Notes under the pieces: generated by a model
Seen by the model: only the letters and a program-made list of their open reading frames with translations
What the model was told of the DNA's origin: nothing
Database searches by the model: none
Shown here: piece after piece, positions 9,320 to 22,243 of the stretch
Layout of the letters: each line of letters begins with the position of its first letter
Numbering within the stretch: the stretch's first letter is position 1
Position numbers and translations under genes: made by a program
Source of the DNA: Diphasiastrum complanatum
Lineage: Eukaryota; Streptophyta; Lycopodiopsida; Lycopodiales; Lycopodiaceae
NCBI GenBank assembly: GCA_029204225.1
Contig: CM055097.1
Location: forward strand, 37,811,106-37,875,105
Direction: 5' to 3'
DNA: 64,000 bases

Positions 9320-12251
9320 ACAATGGGCATGTTTGGACCAAACCAATGACCACCAATGTATCTTGTGATGCAATAGTGAGGATTAGCTATTGTGTTGGCT
9401 TACTGGAGTGCCCAAGGGTTACATGTTCCCAATACATAAATACTGGAAAAAAAAACAACATTTTCTTTAAAGGAACTACAGGCCTAAACATGCCCGGTTG
9501 GTATCTCAACTGATGCTATTGGCACAATTTCTTTTTCTTTTTGTCAAATACAGCAATCTGCATCATGTCCATGTACGGTTTATTATGTGATGCCAAGAGA
9601 CACCACTCTCACCCAAATAATGATCCATAGGGGAGAACATGGACACGACGTGCAACCAGGAACTTCAAAGAGGACTATCGAAAAAACTAGAAAATTGGTC
9701 GAAAATGCAATTACTGCAGACAGAAAGGTAGGTCCAAGAAAGTTTCAAATGAGCATAGCCAAGGACCTAATAATGTCCATGATACTCAAATCTGGTAGAA
9801 AGTCTGAAGAGACTGTTGGAGATGTGGAGCTTGACAAATTATTGGACGAATTGGTGCCATTGGTGGAAAATTGAAGGTTCGCTCATACCCCACCTTGTGC
9901 CCGCAAATAACAATTTCTTTTGTTGCATGTTGTCTTTTAAATAATCGGTGCACTTCCATATAATAACTCTGAACTTGAATGACAGGCTTTGCAAGATGGT
10001 CACAATGGCAAGGGCTGCTTTGTTGCCTTTAGGAGATGGCCTTGATAGTCTTCTACTACTTAAAAAAAATTCAATGTTTGAATTTTTTCATGGCAGTAGG
10101 TATCCAGGCCAAGGTGGGCCTGATGAGCGTTGCTATGTTTTCAACATGTCTACAAAGGGCCTTGCTTCATGTCTAGACTTGATCAATTGGATGAGAAGAA
10201 CAACCATTGGTGACCTCAAACATGCGTGGGTGCAATTTGATCACACAAGAAGAGCGATTGGGTGGTCGACAATGGCCTGCCACATGTATGATGCCAGGTG
10301 AAATGAGTGGCAACAAGCACTCTTCTCCACATTATATGCCTAGTAAGTAGTACTGATACTTGTTTTTTTTGCCATAGCATTCAAGAGCTTTTGACAGTAG
10401 CAACTTGCGGAATGAAAGAGGAGGACACACAATCTCAAATCCTATTTCGGACCTCGTTGAACAATGTCATGGAACAGTCGGGTCATGGTAAGGCAAATTT
10501 TCGAGGATTTTTGTCGGACGAGGCACAAGCAAATCAGAGAGCTGTCCAAACTGTTTTCAATGGTGATCCAAGTAATGAGATGGTTGGGGCTAGAAAGATC
10601 ATGTTTGTTTCAATGGGAGCAGATTTTGCATATACACACAATGAAGTTCATCCAGAAGGAACATCAACCTGAACACAAAGTCATCTGTGAGAAATGGAGA
10701 AAAGCTAGCACAAAAGAAGAAGTAGTTGCACAAAGCAGATACATTCACCAATAGTGGAAGACATGAAAAGTGAGATATTCTGACCTGCCTTCTTTGGACA
10801 GTTGGATGAGTTGATGGAATGTTCGAATCACTCACTGGGGGAAATTCATGGTCGCGGTAAGTGAAGAATAAACACCACTGTTTATGTGAACAAAACTTCA
10901 GAGACAATTCGAATCATACTTGAATGGTATATGCACGTGTTGGATGTTGCAAACAAATTTGTCAGAATCAAAACATGGAAGCTGGCTAGCTGGAGAAGGC
11001 CACAAGATCCAAATATCTTTGTACGATGCATGTGTATCAGATATGGCAAATGCCCTTTTGCAGAGTGCAAAACAACATGCACACATGATGAAAAGACACC
11101 TTGGAAAAGGTCCAAGTCTACAAAATCTTATCAATTGGAACGAATCCAAGAAACTAGCAAAACCAAGTGCGGTACTCAAGACAATGCACCAAGCTGTTGT
11201 AGGAACACCAATGCATCGACAATCCACTAGCTTGGAAGGCGACCAGGAGACAGTACAGTTACAGATGTGAATGAGAATGACAGTCATAGGCTAGAGTACA
11301 ACTATGAGAACGTAGAATGCAGGGGGAGGGGACGTCCGACGAGGATAAACTTTTTTGTGGGAGCATCAAACCTAGGATCAACAGATGCTAGGGACAAGCA
11401 CGCTGGCAGTAACGTTTGTTGTATAAACAATGAAGCTGCTATTGAACGTCAAATACACAGCACATTTTGGGCAATTAGAAGAACTAGCCTTAACATTCGT
11501 GTCAAATGTCTAACTATTATGGATACCAAATAAAGGCAAGTGTGGCCAATTGATTCCCAATGCATCAAAGGGTGTTCCTGCACCAAGCTTCTACTCCACA
11601 AGAAGCCATCATACCGGAAGGACACAACAAATGATGTGGTTTTGCAATAGTGACTATACTCACACATGGAACCCTGACATGAGCATATCACCAAAGCCCA
11701 CAAATATTCCAAATATGTGGCCTGTAGCTGAAGGAACAAACCTCACGCAGCTCGAGACAAAATTTCTCATCAAAGCTGGCTTCCAATCGAAAACAAAGCC
11801 AATTCATCAGGTTAGAACCCTTGAAGTGCAAAACTCGCATGTCAGAGGCAATAAGGGTACCGTGCAATCAAACTCGACAGTTGGAGACGATAGCAGACGT
11901 TCAAAATACAGACCTGTCATTTCCCAAGCTGCACAAGCCCGCATAAAGAAAGCTCTGTCTATGAATGCAGAAATCATGTTGGAAAACGTTGTGGAAGAAG
12001 GAAAAAATGAAGTTTTTGAGGTCAAGACAGAAACCTCTCCTATGCTTAGCAATCATTATGATGTTCACATAACCAACAAGCCAACATGCTCGTGTCCTGA
12101 TTTTCAAAATTGGCTAGTGTCCGATAAAACCTATTTGGCATGCAAACATATTAATTTCATATTTCTCAGAGTAATGGGCCTTGATCAAAATAGCAAGATA
12201 GTCATTCATCAGCCCACCAACAATGTAGATGTTTCAGGCTTTAACTCGTAG
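9320..12251 (+). pseudogene. MULE/SWIM transposase-like gene, broken
   Basis: A spliced gene can be followed. A Cys-rich N-terminal part (VSCDAIVRISYC..LLECPRVTC; then CPCTVYYVMPRD...HRGEHGHDV) looks like a GCM1/FLYWCH-type zinc finger. A MULE-like core follows (AIGWSTMACHMYDA; GHGKANFRGFLSDEAQANQ; later SESKHGSWL and LYDACVSDMANALLQ). A C-terminal SWIM zinc finger comes last (CSCPDF ... YLACKH). Probable introns with GT-AG ends are 9877-9985 and 10298-10377; the second joins two good homologous blocks in frame. Stops and frame changes at 10.7-10.9 and 11.27-11.55 kb show it is broken. It may be a transposon or a domesticated transposase relative. No terminal inverted repeats or target duplication were found. 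Confidence 0.68.
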
Positions 12252-13189
12252 TAAAACTTATTATTGACTTCACATTGTGAAAGGAAGGACGATTTTGACA
12301 TCTACGAAAGTTTTAATTGATTGCTATTATTCTATGGGTGCAAGAGGACCATTAATACAAGTACAAATCCACTAGCACGGGATTGATACTGGAAGCTTTA
12401 CAAATATCAACTGATTTTTTTGTTAAAGTGTTGTCATCCTACTATGCATTTGTAATACATGCAATTATTGGACTCAAGCTACCAACAACTGTTTTAACTG
12501 CTGCATTGGCGATAGTAGATACTGCCCTTTTATACTCTTATGTTTGATGATTTATATGTGAACAACAATCAATATATCTTCATTTAAATGTATGTGTGGG
12601 TGTGACATTTCGTTAAGATTTGTTTTTTTTTTTTGGTCTGTAGAATTGTGCATAGTTATACTACCCTACTTCCTAAACAATGAAATACCATGATGCTCTC
12701 CATCTCCCATGATGTATCCCGTTCTTCCAAGCAACTGAGCTGATTAGACTTAGACTGGATGTTGTACTTGTGGCTAGTAGTTGTGTATAAACATTTACTT
12801 ATGTGCCTAGACTTTTGTTTATGTAAAAAAAAAACCAAGAATCATGCTATATGATAAAGGAATGAGTTGGCTAGTGGCATAATATATTGCCAATGTTAAG
12901 GACAACTTCCAATGCATTATCATCCTTAAATTCGTGGGGCCCTCTTTGTTGTTAGAAAATACATCTATTTTCCATAAGCTATTTATTGAACGCATGGGTA
13001 TCTCAATAGAGATACACTAGTTTTAGATGTGAGGCAATATTGCATTTCATTGGAGTAGCCATACCTTAGACATGTTATATTATGTTATATTTCACTGATA
13101 TTGACATCCCTTAGACATGCATGTAGAATGGAAGGATCATTTAGCAATATAGCGAAAATAAGCTTGTAGTGGGTGAAATCTACTAGTGG

Positions 13190-13256
13190 AAAAAGCTCGC
13201 TTCGAACACGTAAAAGCTCGCCTGCAAAAGCTTGCCGCAAAAAGCTCGCCAAAAAA
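13190..13256. repeat. Short GCTCGCC word cluster
   Basis: The word AAAAGCTCGC or a near match occurs four times in 67 bp (two of them AAAAAGCTCGC). It looks like a decayed short tandem repeat; nothing else is known of it. Confidence 0.6.
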
Positions 13257-13565
13257 TCACACCCAAGAACAAATAAGACAGTTTTTTGGATTTATCACAT
13301 AAGATTTGTCTTGAGAAATGACTTAATGCACTATAGATATTTATGAATTGTGATTTTTTTGGTGGTGTAATAGGGGAATGTTTGTTGGAGACAGATTTGG
13401 GTGAAAGCTATTTCTGGATTGGAAAATAGTAAAGAAAACAAACCATATTATTGCTACTTTGATGTATTTTGAATTCACCTAAGCAATAAACTCTGGAGGT
13501 GTGTAGAATTGTCTTGTTCACTAAGTATTTTAGGTAGAGCTTTTGAAGAGTGTTGGATTGAATCA

Positions 13566-13760
13566 AGTTTAATTTGGAAGTAATTACTGTTAGTTTTGAT
13601 AGATCAAATATTGTTACCATACATTTGATGATGTGGCATGTCTCCACCACACGCCAATCTGCATTTTGGTAAAGAAGCTGTCTACTGGCACATCATGGTG
13701 ATATGCCACATCATCAATGTATGGTAACAATCTTTGATATGTCATAACTTTCTTATTTGA
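13566..13760. repeat. Inverted repeat (foldback or MITE-like)
   Basis: The left arm (about 13566-13649) contains TTGTTACCATACATTTGATG and a following GTGGCAT. The right arm (about 13692-13760) contains the reverse complement with few changes (CCACATCATCAATGTATGGT). The loop is about 45 bp. Outside the core the arms continue to match more weakly. It could be a small non-autonomous DNA element; no target duplication was found. Confidence 0.7.
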
Positions 13761-14027
13761 ACTTTGATGAAGATGAGGTAAAAAGAAAAAAATGATCTAA
13801 TCTTCGCATAGAATCGAACGGAATGATCAAATATTGCATATGATTTTGTAAAGCTTTTGAAAATTTCTAGGAAAATTATTGTTATTCTACTCATCGTTAG
13901 ATTGATGGTTGATGTTGTTGTAGATGTTGTTTTGCAATTTCTTGCAAATTTGCCCTCTTTAAACCATGTAAGTTTGTTTAACTATGGTTTGCTCGATATA
14001 TATCACTATTAACCATAACTTCTAAGA

Positions 14028-14093
14028 GCTGGGTAGTTAGGAGTTTTGCAGGTAGCAAGTATTATCAAATCACAAGTCCGAACCCTACCCAGC
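14028..14093 (+). repeat. tRNA-like palindrome-ended segment
   Basis: GCTGGGTAG at 14028-14036 is the exact reverse complement of CTACCCAGC at 14085-14093. Inside are TAGTTAGGAG (A-box-like) and AGTCCGAACCC (B-box-like). It may be a tRNA-derived retroposon relic. The boxes are imperfect and no flanking duplication was found. Confidence 0.3.
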
Positions 14094-14980
14094 AAAAGTT
14101 TCCAAATGTACACAAATATTATTGGAAAACTCCAAACTTTTTGAGATCGACAAGCTATGTTACATAACTGCACAAGTGTAAAAACTTTATTGGGCCACGT
14201 GTACACTAAATGGTTGAATAGTCAACAACAACATCTTAACAAACGACCCTTTTGGTGCTTGGAACTCCTCTAATGTCAAGTAGGTTTCTTGCTTGCCCAG
14301 TCTAGTAATGAAGTTCAAAGTGGATCATGGCAATTCAATTAAGACAAGGCCACTTTTTGGGTGGGGATTTGATATTGAGCTACTGTCAAGTCACTTGATA
14401 ATTCACCTCTCTCCAATATATGTAGCATGCACATATAGAAGATTCTTTGTTTTTCTTTTGGATTCTTTAAAATCAGTGAGATCCTAGCATACTGTCGGAG
14501 AGATATTTTTTGATAATCCAAAAATTCGTTATGTATATAAAATAGTCAATCAATCTACCCTTAGGTTTTGGTGTGGTTTTAGATATTTGTCTAGCCTTCA
14601 CAATAGATATACCACATGTGTAAGTTGGCTCTACCTCACGGGTATGTACGTTCTCTTGACAGTGCTTGAAACAAGTATATCTCATTCAACATTGGTTGAT
14701 GGATGAACATATATATTTGTGTTATGGTCTAATCCCATCACCTTGAGAAATATGAAGTATATGTGTTTGCAAGACATTTCCCTCCCAACACCCGTTTCTA
14801 AAAATCTGGACATGTGCACGTTGGGTGGCTAGATATGTGTACACTGTAACTTTGTCCACCTTCGGTCTCTATTTGAACAATATCATATTTATGTAGCTCA
14901 TTTGCCTCACTACAATCATGCGAGCAATCATGGAAATTTCTCTCTCTATCCGCTCCCATGTTGCAATTGACACCCCGGGC

Positions 14981-15960
14981 CTAAACTTGTGGCGTGGGCC
15001 CTCTCTTTGAGTGGCAGGTGACTCTGTCTGTATAGGTGCTGGGTATTGAGAAACCTACATCTCCTAGAATGTGGCCAGTGGGATTCTGTGATTTAGTAGC
15101 TCCTACTTCAAGTGGCGTTGTTTCTATTTGAAATCCTCCACGTACGAGCATATCTACTTCTATCTGCATCAAATTGGTGTCAAATGCAACGGGCCAAATA
15201 TTTGGAATTTTACTCAAGATAGGGCAAATGCTCTTCTCTGGTGTGCGTAACATTGGTGTTGCAAAACCACGTCATTTGCCGAGTTTTGCCATTGGGGTGT
15301 GTTCTTGCAGACCAAAAACTGGGAGTAGGCAAGCCTTTCGAGCAATTTGGAATTCCAATACCACATTTTCCATGGTGGGGCAACCAACCCAAACATTTGA
15401 CACGACGCTTGTGAGGTCCTTCTGAATGCCCAAAAGGTGTTGTGTATTTCATGCTCACCCACTTTCTCTCCCCCAATCACGCATGTGTTGGATTGATTTG
15501 TAAAACTAGCTTGTTCAAACGGTTTGGAGCACGACGGTGTGAAGTGAAAGTCCATCTTTCCAGGCTAATCCTTATTCTTTCGCTTCACATTCTCAAAGTT
15601 GAACTCTAGTATGTGTACTACTATTGTGCTCCACATTCACAACAATGGGTGGTTTTTGACGTACCATGTCCCTATCCCCATCGAGAACTTCCGTTGCATG
15701 GTGCATCGGTGTCTCAGTCACAACATTCTGGACCGTATTGAGCACCTCGCGTGGTAGGGTTGGATTGTGAGATGCACTTTGGTTAATTAATGTCTCCAAG
15801 CTTGGCCCCTCTTTCAAATGCCTACCAAGTGTGTATGCATCTTGCTTTGCGCCTGGAGCAGAGCACTGGCCATATCTGAAACACAGGCATCGACGAGATC
15901 AAGTTATGATGCCCCTCGCCCGCTAGCCAACTCCCATGCTTTGATTCTCAAAGATTGGTT
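14981..15960 (-). pseudogene. Diverged inverted partial copy of the MULE/SWIM gene
   Basis: Minus-strand fragments match the plus-strand gene in the same order. DACVSDMASALLQ corresponds to DACVSDMANALLQ. (K)EGPSLETLI corresponds to GKGPSLQNLI. LPTPSFWSARTHPNGKTRQM corresponds to VPAPSFYSTRSHHTGRTQQM. SKIPNIWPVAFDTNLMQIE corresponds to TNIPNMWPVAEGTNLTQLE. Frames change between blocks, so it is broken. The SWIM finger is absent; the copy ends near 14981. It faces the 11.0-11.85 kb part of the other copy across about 3 kb, a large diverged inverted repeat at protein level. Confidence 0.75.
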
Positions 15961-18900
15961 CTTGGAGTGTTATCCCCCTCTGAAGATCATGTTGATAATA
16001 ACGAAAAAAAGATATAATATTAATTGGTAAGAATCTAGAGCTAGATTTTGAAAGAACAAATTTTAAAAACCAACACCCTTCCAAAGATTTAGGATTTTGG
16101 AAAACAAGTTCCAAGCGCTTGCCTCCAAGGTTCCGTCCCCATTGAGTTGGGATCGGGCCCAAAACCTAAAGTCTCACAAAAATGTGCTTGCTTGAATCTT
16201 ATTCCCTCTGACTTGGGCCCACTATTTGAAACGAGGGCAAGGGCAAAAATTCATGGGCTTTAAGATCCTAAAATAATGTTCATTTCATTACTGTGCACAT
16301 CGGGGAGGTGGGGCTGCACATTAAACGGGTCAACGGGCTCTAAATTGGAGTCAAATCAAAGAGTATGACTATAGCCACCCATCCAGGCTGTGACCTAAGT
16401 GAAAATATCTTTTTTTCTTTTCACTGCATATTACATACAACAAAAAGTACGGCTCATGTAATGTTTTCATGTAGTATATTTATGGCAGTTGGCCTATATG
16501 AAAGTGTCCAACAGAGGACAATTCACATATTTGGGTGGGCCAAGGTCGTGAGGGTCCTATACGACGTCTCGGCCTAGGGTAAGGGCCCAAAAGCACATGG
16601 TGTGAAATTTGACACGTAAAACGAGTTTCTGTTGGTTAAAACCAATGAAGGGCGAGTATTGAAATCTTTTATACCAGTCGGTTCATGGTATTACATTATT
16701 TTTGAGAAATTGATACTAGTCGAGTACGAATGTATAGAAGTTTACAAATTGGTGGCTGATATCAATCGACCCAGGTATTACTAGCCTAGTATAAACTTAT
16801 GAATAAATATCTAGTGCTTTTTTTCTAAAATGACATTTGTTTTGAAGGGTAAGATGCATTTGATGAAAAGCATGCATGCACATTGCATATGATTTGAAAG
16901 GCTAATATTTTGCGATGCCCACAAATGTATGTGGGACATTATGAAATTTTTTTATTACATATGTAAATTTTGAAAAAATGGATATCATATTCATACCATA
17001 GAGAAATCGATCCTTTTGCCCAAATCTAGGTAACTAAATGAGCATTGACTAGGCTAACCCCTAAAACTAGAAATGGGGAGGCATAGACCTTAATTTCAAA
17101 GAATTATACATGGTTGGGTACATTATTTGATACCCAAATTGATTTGTGTTGAGCACCAAGATACCTGCTCTACAATGGTTAAAATTGATTTTTAGTGTTT
17201 ACAGGTAAAAAAACAGTACGTATGTACGGATGATAGAGGTGTAGTAGCTATAGCCTATCCCGGCTTTGGAGGAAGACTTGATTGTGGCTTCTAAGTTCTA
17301 AAGAGCAAACGTCAAAGGAAACTCTGGAGTCTGGACTCTGCATCAAGGATCAGTGATCACGGTTCTTCAATCCTGATGTTGCCGAAAGGAAGACGACAAA
17401 CGCAGCTTTAATGCGCTTGGATGCATGCGTGCACATACACCCAAATGACTGCAGCCCGCCCTGCAACCAAATGGCAAATGGCAAACGCCAAATGCGATCT
17501 CCGCCACAGCCACACGCTGCCACAACACTAAAATAACGTGATCATCGCCGGTCGCTGGAGCAGCTCTAGAGTCTAAGGTATGCTCTGAATTCTCTTCGCA
17601 GCATCGCAGCGGCAGTGGCAGGCCAGGCACCATCTACAGACTTTAAAGCACCTTCTGACTGGCTGGCTTCAGCAGGAAGAAAAGGAAATTAGAAGACGCG
17701 TATATGGCTGTCACCCTGAGCACTGAACTGAACAATCCTACCACCTTTGGAGTTTGAAGTTTGTCGTGTATACAACACGAGTCGTGTTCCAATTTCCACG
17801 ATTTGTACCGTGTACATGAGTCTCAAGAGGAAAAATGACATATATTGGCGTTTTTGAGTGTCATTGATCGGTTTGAGAGTTGAGACACTTCCCTGAAGTT
17901 CCATCCAATATCTCTCAGGCTCCACTGAGTTTCCTTTTAATATCTTAAAGAGTGTTAATTCCTGAAAAATGTTGCCCCAAAAGACATGCATTTTCTAAAG
18001 CTTCTTGGTTTTCTTAGAACCAGTACTCATAAAAGGGTTAATATGCTTATTTAAAAAATTGTCAATTTTTTTTTATGATATATATTTGTGAGAAATAATG
18101 CCATTTCATTCCTATACTTTGCCAACTATATTGAGCAATGCTACTAAATGTTATGCTTAGGTATAATAAATCTCTTGTTAAAAGACTTAGCGCATCTTTA
18201 TTCACTAAGAATGTACCTATCATAACTAAAAAGCACAATTTTTTGAAGACTTTCAATATGTAATTAATTCTCGGGCTTTAACCCAACCCACCAATGCTCG
18301 TAAAAAAAAAACCCACAAAATTATTATGAAATCTATAAAAGGAAAAATAAAACCCCAAAATCTAAAATTTATAACTAAAACCAACCGATTTTGAACTATT
18401 AAGAAAATCTATAAATTTAAAATGAAGCGATAAAAGGTGAATTTCAACAAATGGATTGCTTGTATTTGTCAATTTTTGCGAGCACTGCAACCCACCCCCT
18501 CATTGCTTGTGACAAATTTATTAATTAGCCTCCTTATTGGCAAGATGTAAAGATTGTGCAAAATTTGGGCACTTGCAAGATGCAATTTGTCAGCTTCAAA
18601 ATCTTCTGTAGTGTTCACAAAAGAAATAAGTTTTCAGGACTAGGAAAAAATGTGGACCCGATCTTCTAGGCCAGAATATCTCTCAAGAGTCAAGAGTATC
18701 TCTCAAGAGTCAAGAGTCATGAGGAGGCTTAAAAGTTGGGATTTGTAATGAAAGATTGCATGTCAAATTAGCATGCTCTTATAATATTGTCAACCCAACC
18801 TTTTTAGATACCTACAATGCTATAATTAAAGGCAAAAAATTACAAAATTAAAGCTTATGATTTTGAAATTTACCACTAATCTTAGTTGAAAATTTACCCC

Positions 18901-19822
18901 TTAAAAACCTAAAATGTTTTAAAACGAATTGTTGGAATGAATATCTTAGCATTCATCTTGTAAAGTTACAATTACTATTATGTAAATTTTACGTATAGAA
19001 AACATACAAAATTTAAAACTCGTAGATAAAGTGCCTTGTCTCAACAAATGGCATGTAAGGATATATAGTTTGTGAGAGCAATTATGTCTAAAGCCTTCTT
19101 GAGTTCCAAAAGAAATGAATAATATGTTGACATTTGAAAGGTCATTCTTTCAATTGAAAATTAAAAACAAAAACAAGATGAGCCCATCATTTTCCTACTT
19201 AATCTTGAAGTGCAATAAAATTTTCAAAGATGTCAACATGTCATGACTCACAATGCATCAGTTGATGATTTGATTTTGCAGTAGATTATGCAAAGGATGC
19301 CATTCTTTGGAAATAGGAGCTTAAAATTGTTGAAACACTTGGGGAGCTTACCTAAGTAGGGCATTAGGCCCATAAAAGCTAGGCCAAAAAACGCATATAT
19401 GGCATATATTACCTGCTAAAGCCTTGGATCGGGCTTGGCTGGTCCACAGACATAAAGGCCTTGGCTCAATGCTTTATCTTAGACTTAAAGCACATGTAAT
19501 GCATATTGCGACTTGAAAGTCACAAGACAACATGAAAGCCGTATGAGAACAAGATTGTGAATGCTGACAATAAAGAGGATATTATGGATTAGATAATGGT
19601 TATTGGAGGCAGTGCTGCAAATTGAAGGGCAACTCTACCCTTCAAAAAAATGGGTTTCTTTAAAATTGAAGGAATGCCCATTTATTTACTTTCATGAAGG
19701 GTCCATGATTTAAATGCCCTTCATTTGAAGGGAAAAAGGCCTAGGACGACCATTTTGCCCTTCAATCTGTAGCACTGAAATTTGGAGGCCCAATGTAAAG
19801 ATATAATTGGCAAGTCCTTTTG
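15961..19822. other. Non-coding stretch
   Basis: No convincing gene. A slightly GC-richer island lies at about 17250-17660 and shares the phrase TCTGGACTCTG with the region upstream of the 22.5-kb gene (about 21550). A small direct repeat of TATCTCTCAAGAGTCAAGAG lies at about 18677-18717. Confidence 0.5.
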
Positions 19823-19838
19823 TCAATTTGCGATAATG

Positions 19839-19923
19839 CTTCTTGGTTTCCAAGGGGAGGCTCGAACCTGGGACCAAAGAAACTTTGGATGCCAAGCTAA
19901 CCAGTTGAGCCAACCCCGTTGGA
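19839..19923 (-). mobile_element. 85-bp tRNA-like retroposon with perfect 16-bp target duplication
   Basis: TCAATTTGCGATAATG occurs at 19823-19838 and again at 19924-19939, exactly flanking 85 bp. On the minus strand the insert reads as a tRNA-like sequence. The A box is TGGCTCAACTGG and the B box GGTTCGAGCCTC, about 40 bp apart, and a GGGG ... CCCC pair marks an acceptor-stem-like closure. The insert ends with TTGGAAACCAAGAAG and has no tail. This is either a very short tRNA-derived SINE or a retroposed tRNA. A 16-bp duplication is the length made by LINE-type target-primed insertion. Confidence 0.85.
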
Positions 19924-19939
19924 TCAATTTGCGATAATG

Positions 19940-21500
19940 GTGAGACAAGAGAACAAATCATTATATCCTTACCATGGGCTGACAAATATGCATTTTCATA
20001 CATAATGTGCCATTAAAATCTTAAAAGAACTAGAAAAAATTCATTTTCAAGATTTTGTTAATAATTCCATCCGCAAGGACTAGGTATCTTTAAGATTCCA
20101 TCTATAAAAATTGTCTACTTTCAAGATTCCATCCATGAAGGTTAAGCCATTTCAAAATTTCATCCATGAAGACTTTCTATTTTGAGGGCTAAAAATTATA
20201 ATAAAATTTGTAAAAACAATGAGGTCCTATTATTATGCCATAGGAGTGGTGGTCCCCAAACTCAATCTAAAATTTATGTAAGATTTGAGTAGGCATACAT
20301 TATAGCTCATAAACAGTGAAACATTGATGCCATAGAAGTTTTATCCATGAGCTAAAATGTTTGCACATCTTTTGCACTTAAGGATTTTAAAAAAAATTAT
20401 TATGACCTTTCTATTTAAGTCAATAAGATCCAATTATGATGAATAGGTATTTCTATTTCCCTTTTACTCTATGGAAACATCATCAAACTACACATCAACT
20501 TCATTGGAATACAATTTTGAAATTTTACTTTGTTTAACAAGAATGAATCCTCTTTGCATTTTTTCTTTGGAATGTAGATTACAATGTGATACTAAAATGT
20601 GAAAGCTAAAATTACTAAGAAATGGGATATTTTTTTGTGACCTTTTCACACATGAATTTGAAACCTAAATGGAGTTTTTGGTGACCATCTAGCCTTTAAA
20701 ATTATAGCAAAGTTGGTGGGAAGATCCCCAAATAAAGGGCTAATTTTTTCTGAAAGGATTATGGTTTATAGGGGATCTAATCTCTCCTTATGAGCTATAT
20801 ATGATTTGTTCATCATGGGAGTCACGATTGAGTAGTACTAAGTAGTGTGAGTATTGCTATCAACACATGTAAAATTCCTTGGTGTGCTAGACCGGGAAAG
20901 TATAGGAATGAATTCGGCATAATTTAAAAAATTGATATAATAAAGTCTTTGATGATTTTTTTAGGTGAACATAAATAGCCTTTCATGAGTAATAGTGTTA
21001 AAAAAGCCGAGAAGCTTTAGAAAAATGCAGGTCTTTTGAGCATAATTGAAAAAGGTTTCCTGAGCATTGCTTCCATAACACATTTACAGGCATAATTGAT
21101 AGAAAAAACAAAATGTGATTAATAAAACAAGGCGCACCAGGTGGAATCCTTTCTGCCCACTGTCCAGTGTGCAGTGCCCAGTACAAACTTCTATCGTCCC
21201 GACTCCCCAGGAACAGATTCCTTTGCAAAATTTAATACTATGCCAGGATCAGCTTAAATACAGAGCAAATCCTTGAAGTAAAGCCTAAAGGAATCCCGTA
21301 GTAAATAAAAAGTTTTAGAGGAAGATCTGCCCTTCAAATTCCAGGCCTGCGAGTCAAGCATAACTTCAAATCAAGGCTCAGCTTATAGATCCAAATATTA
21401 GAGGCTGAGATCTTGTATCTTTCAATAATAATCAATCCTTTGTTTGCAAGTTGCATCATCTGAGCTGGCCTGGCTGGCGAAGGAGGGGAAATAATGGCTG
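19940..21500. other. Non-coding stretch with short degenerate repeats
   Basis: No gene seen. At about 20040-20190 the phrase TTTCAAGATTCCATCCATGAAGG is repeated three to four times with changes, at about 40-bp spacing. Nothing else stands out. Confidence 0.5.
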
Positions 21501-22144
21501 TTATTGCCTGCCATCGTCCAACATTTCCATTCTCTATATCTGCACTCTAGACTCTGGACTCTGGACGCAGCATTACCGATCAAGCTATGGTCTTGATTAG
21601 AATCTCCGTTTCTAGATTGTGCTCTACATTGCTACAGCCGACAACTATCGTTTAGTGCATTGTGTTAACACTCCAGTCTCCTCCGTCGCATAAAGAAAAC
21701 AAGCGGGTGCGTCCCAGCTCTAGTTCAGCTCTATTTTAGCCTACTAATAACTGCCCATCCGATTAGATTATTCATTTTCTGAAACTTCTGATCTTGCTAG
21801 TCTGTAGGTTGTGGCTTGAATCTTGATAAATGTGCTTATTGGTCTACTAGTTTTCGATGACAGTACCATTGTGAATTGACTCGTGAGTCTAAGAACCGTT
21901 CTCCATTTATCTGAACACCAAAGACATATCTATCAAGCAGCCATTGTGGTGCGTGATCAAGATACAGATATTACTCTTGGGTGTCTGTTCTTAATCTTAT
22001 TCTTTGTGATTTGTCTTGTCATCTTTGTACAACTATATTTATATACTAAATACTCAGCACTTAGAGGGGAACTTAAAAGTATTTTAGATTTATCGTTGTG
22101 ATAGGCAGCTGATCTGAAGTGGCCGTTTGTATTGCAGGTACTAA

Positions 22145-22243
22145 ATGGACAAGAAGCAGCCTCAGATTTCTAGGCGGTTTGAGGAACAGATTAACAGGCT
22201 CATAATAACCAATAGAACCTTGGTCGAAGCTCCAATGTTAACA
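22145..22243 (+). CDS. Possible upstream coding exon of the 22.5-kb gene
   Basis: After a good acceptor (TTTGTATTGCAG at about 22138) an ATG opens MDKKQPQISRRFEEQINRLI and runs 33 codons to a TGA. The charged, helical character fits the downstream protein. The downstream frame needs one leftover base, which no donor here supplies cleanly, so the join to the main exon is unresolved. The region 21540-21790 may be an untranslated first exon. This is an inference from composition and splice-like signals only. Confidence 0.35.

Larger units (their letters stand above)
12252..14980. other. Non-coding stretch between inverted transposase copies
   Basis: AT-rich, with no convincing gene. It holds a cluster of AAAAGCTYGCC-like words at 13190-13256, an inverted repeat at 13566-13760 and a tRNA-like palindrome at 14028-14093, all listed separately. 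Otherwise nothing stands out. Confidence 0.6.

Noticed and set aside
17367-17991. Minus-strand open frames near 17.4-18.0 kb
   Set aside because: Composition follows the local GC-rich island; no motif or splice context supports coding.
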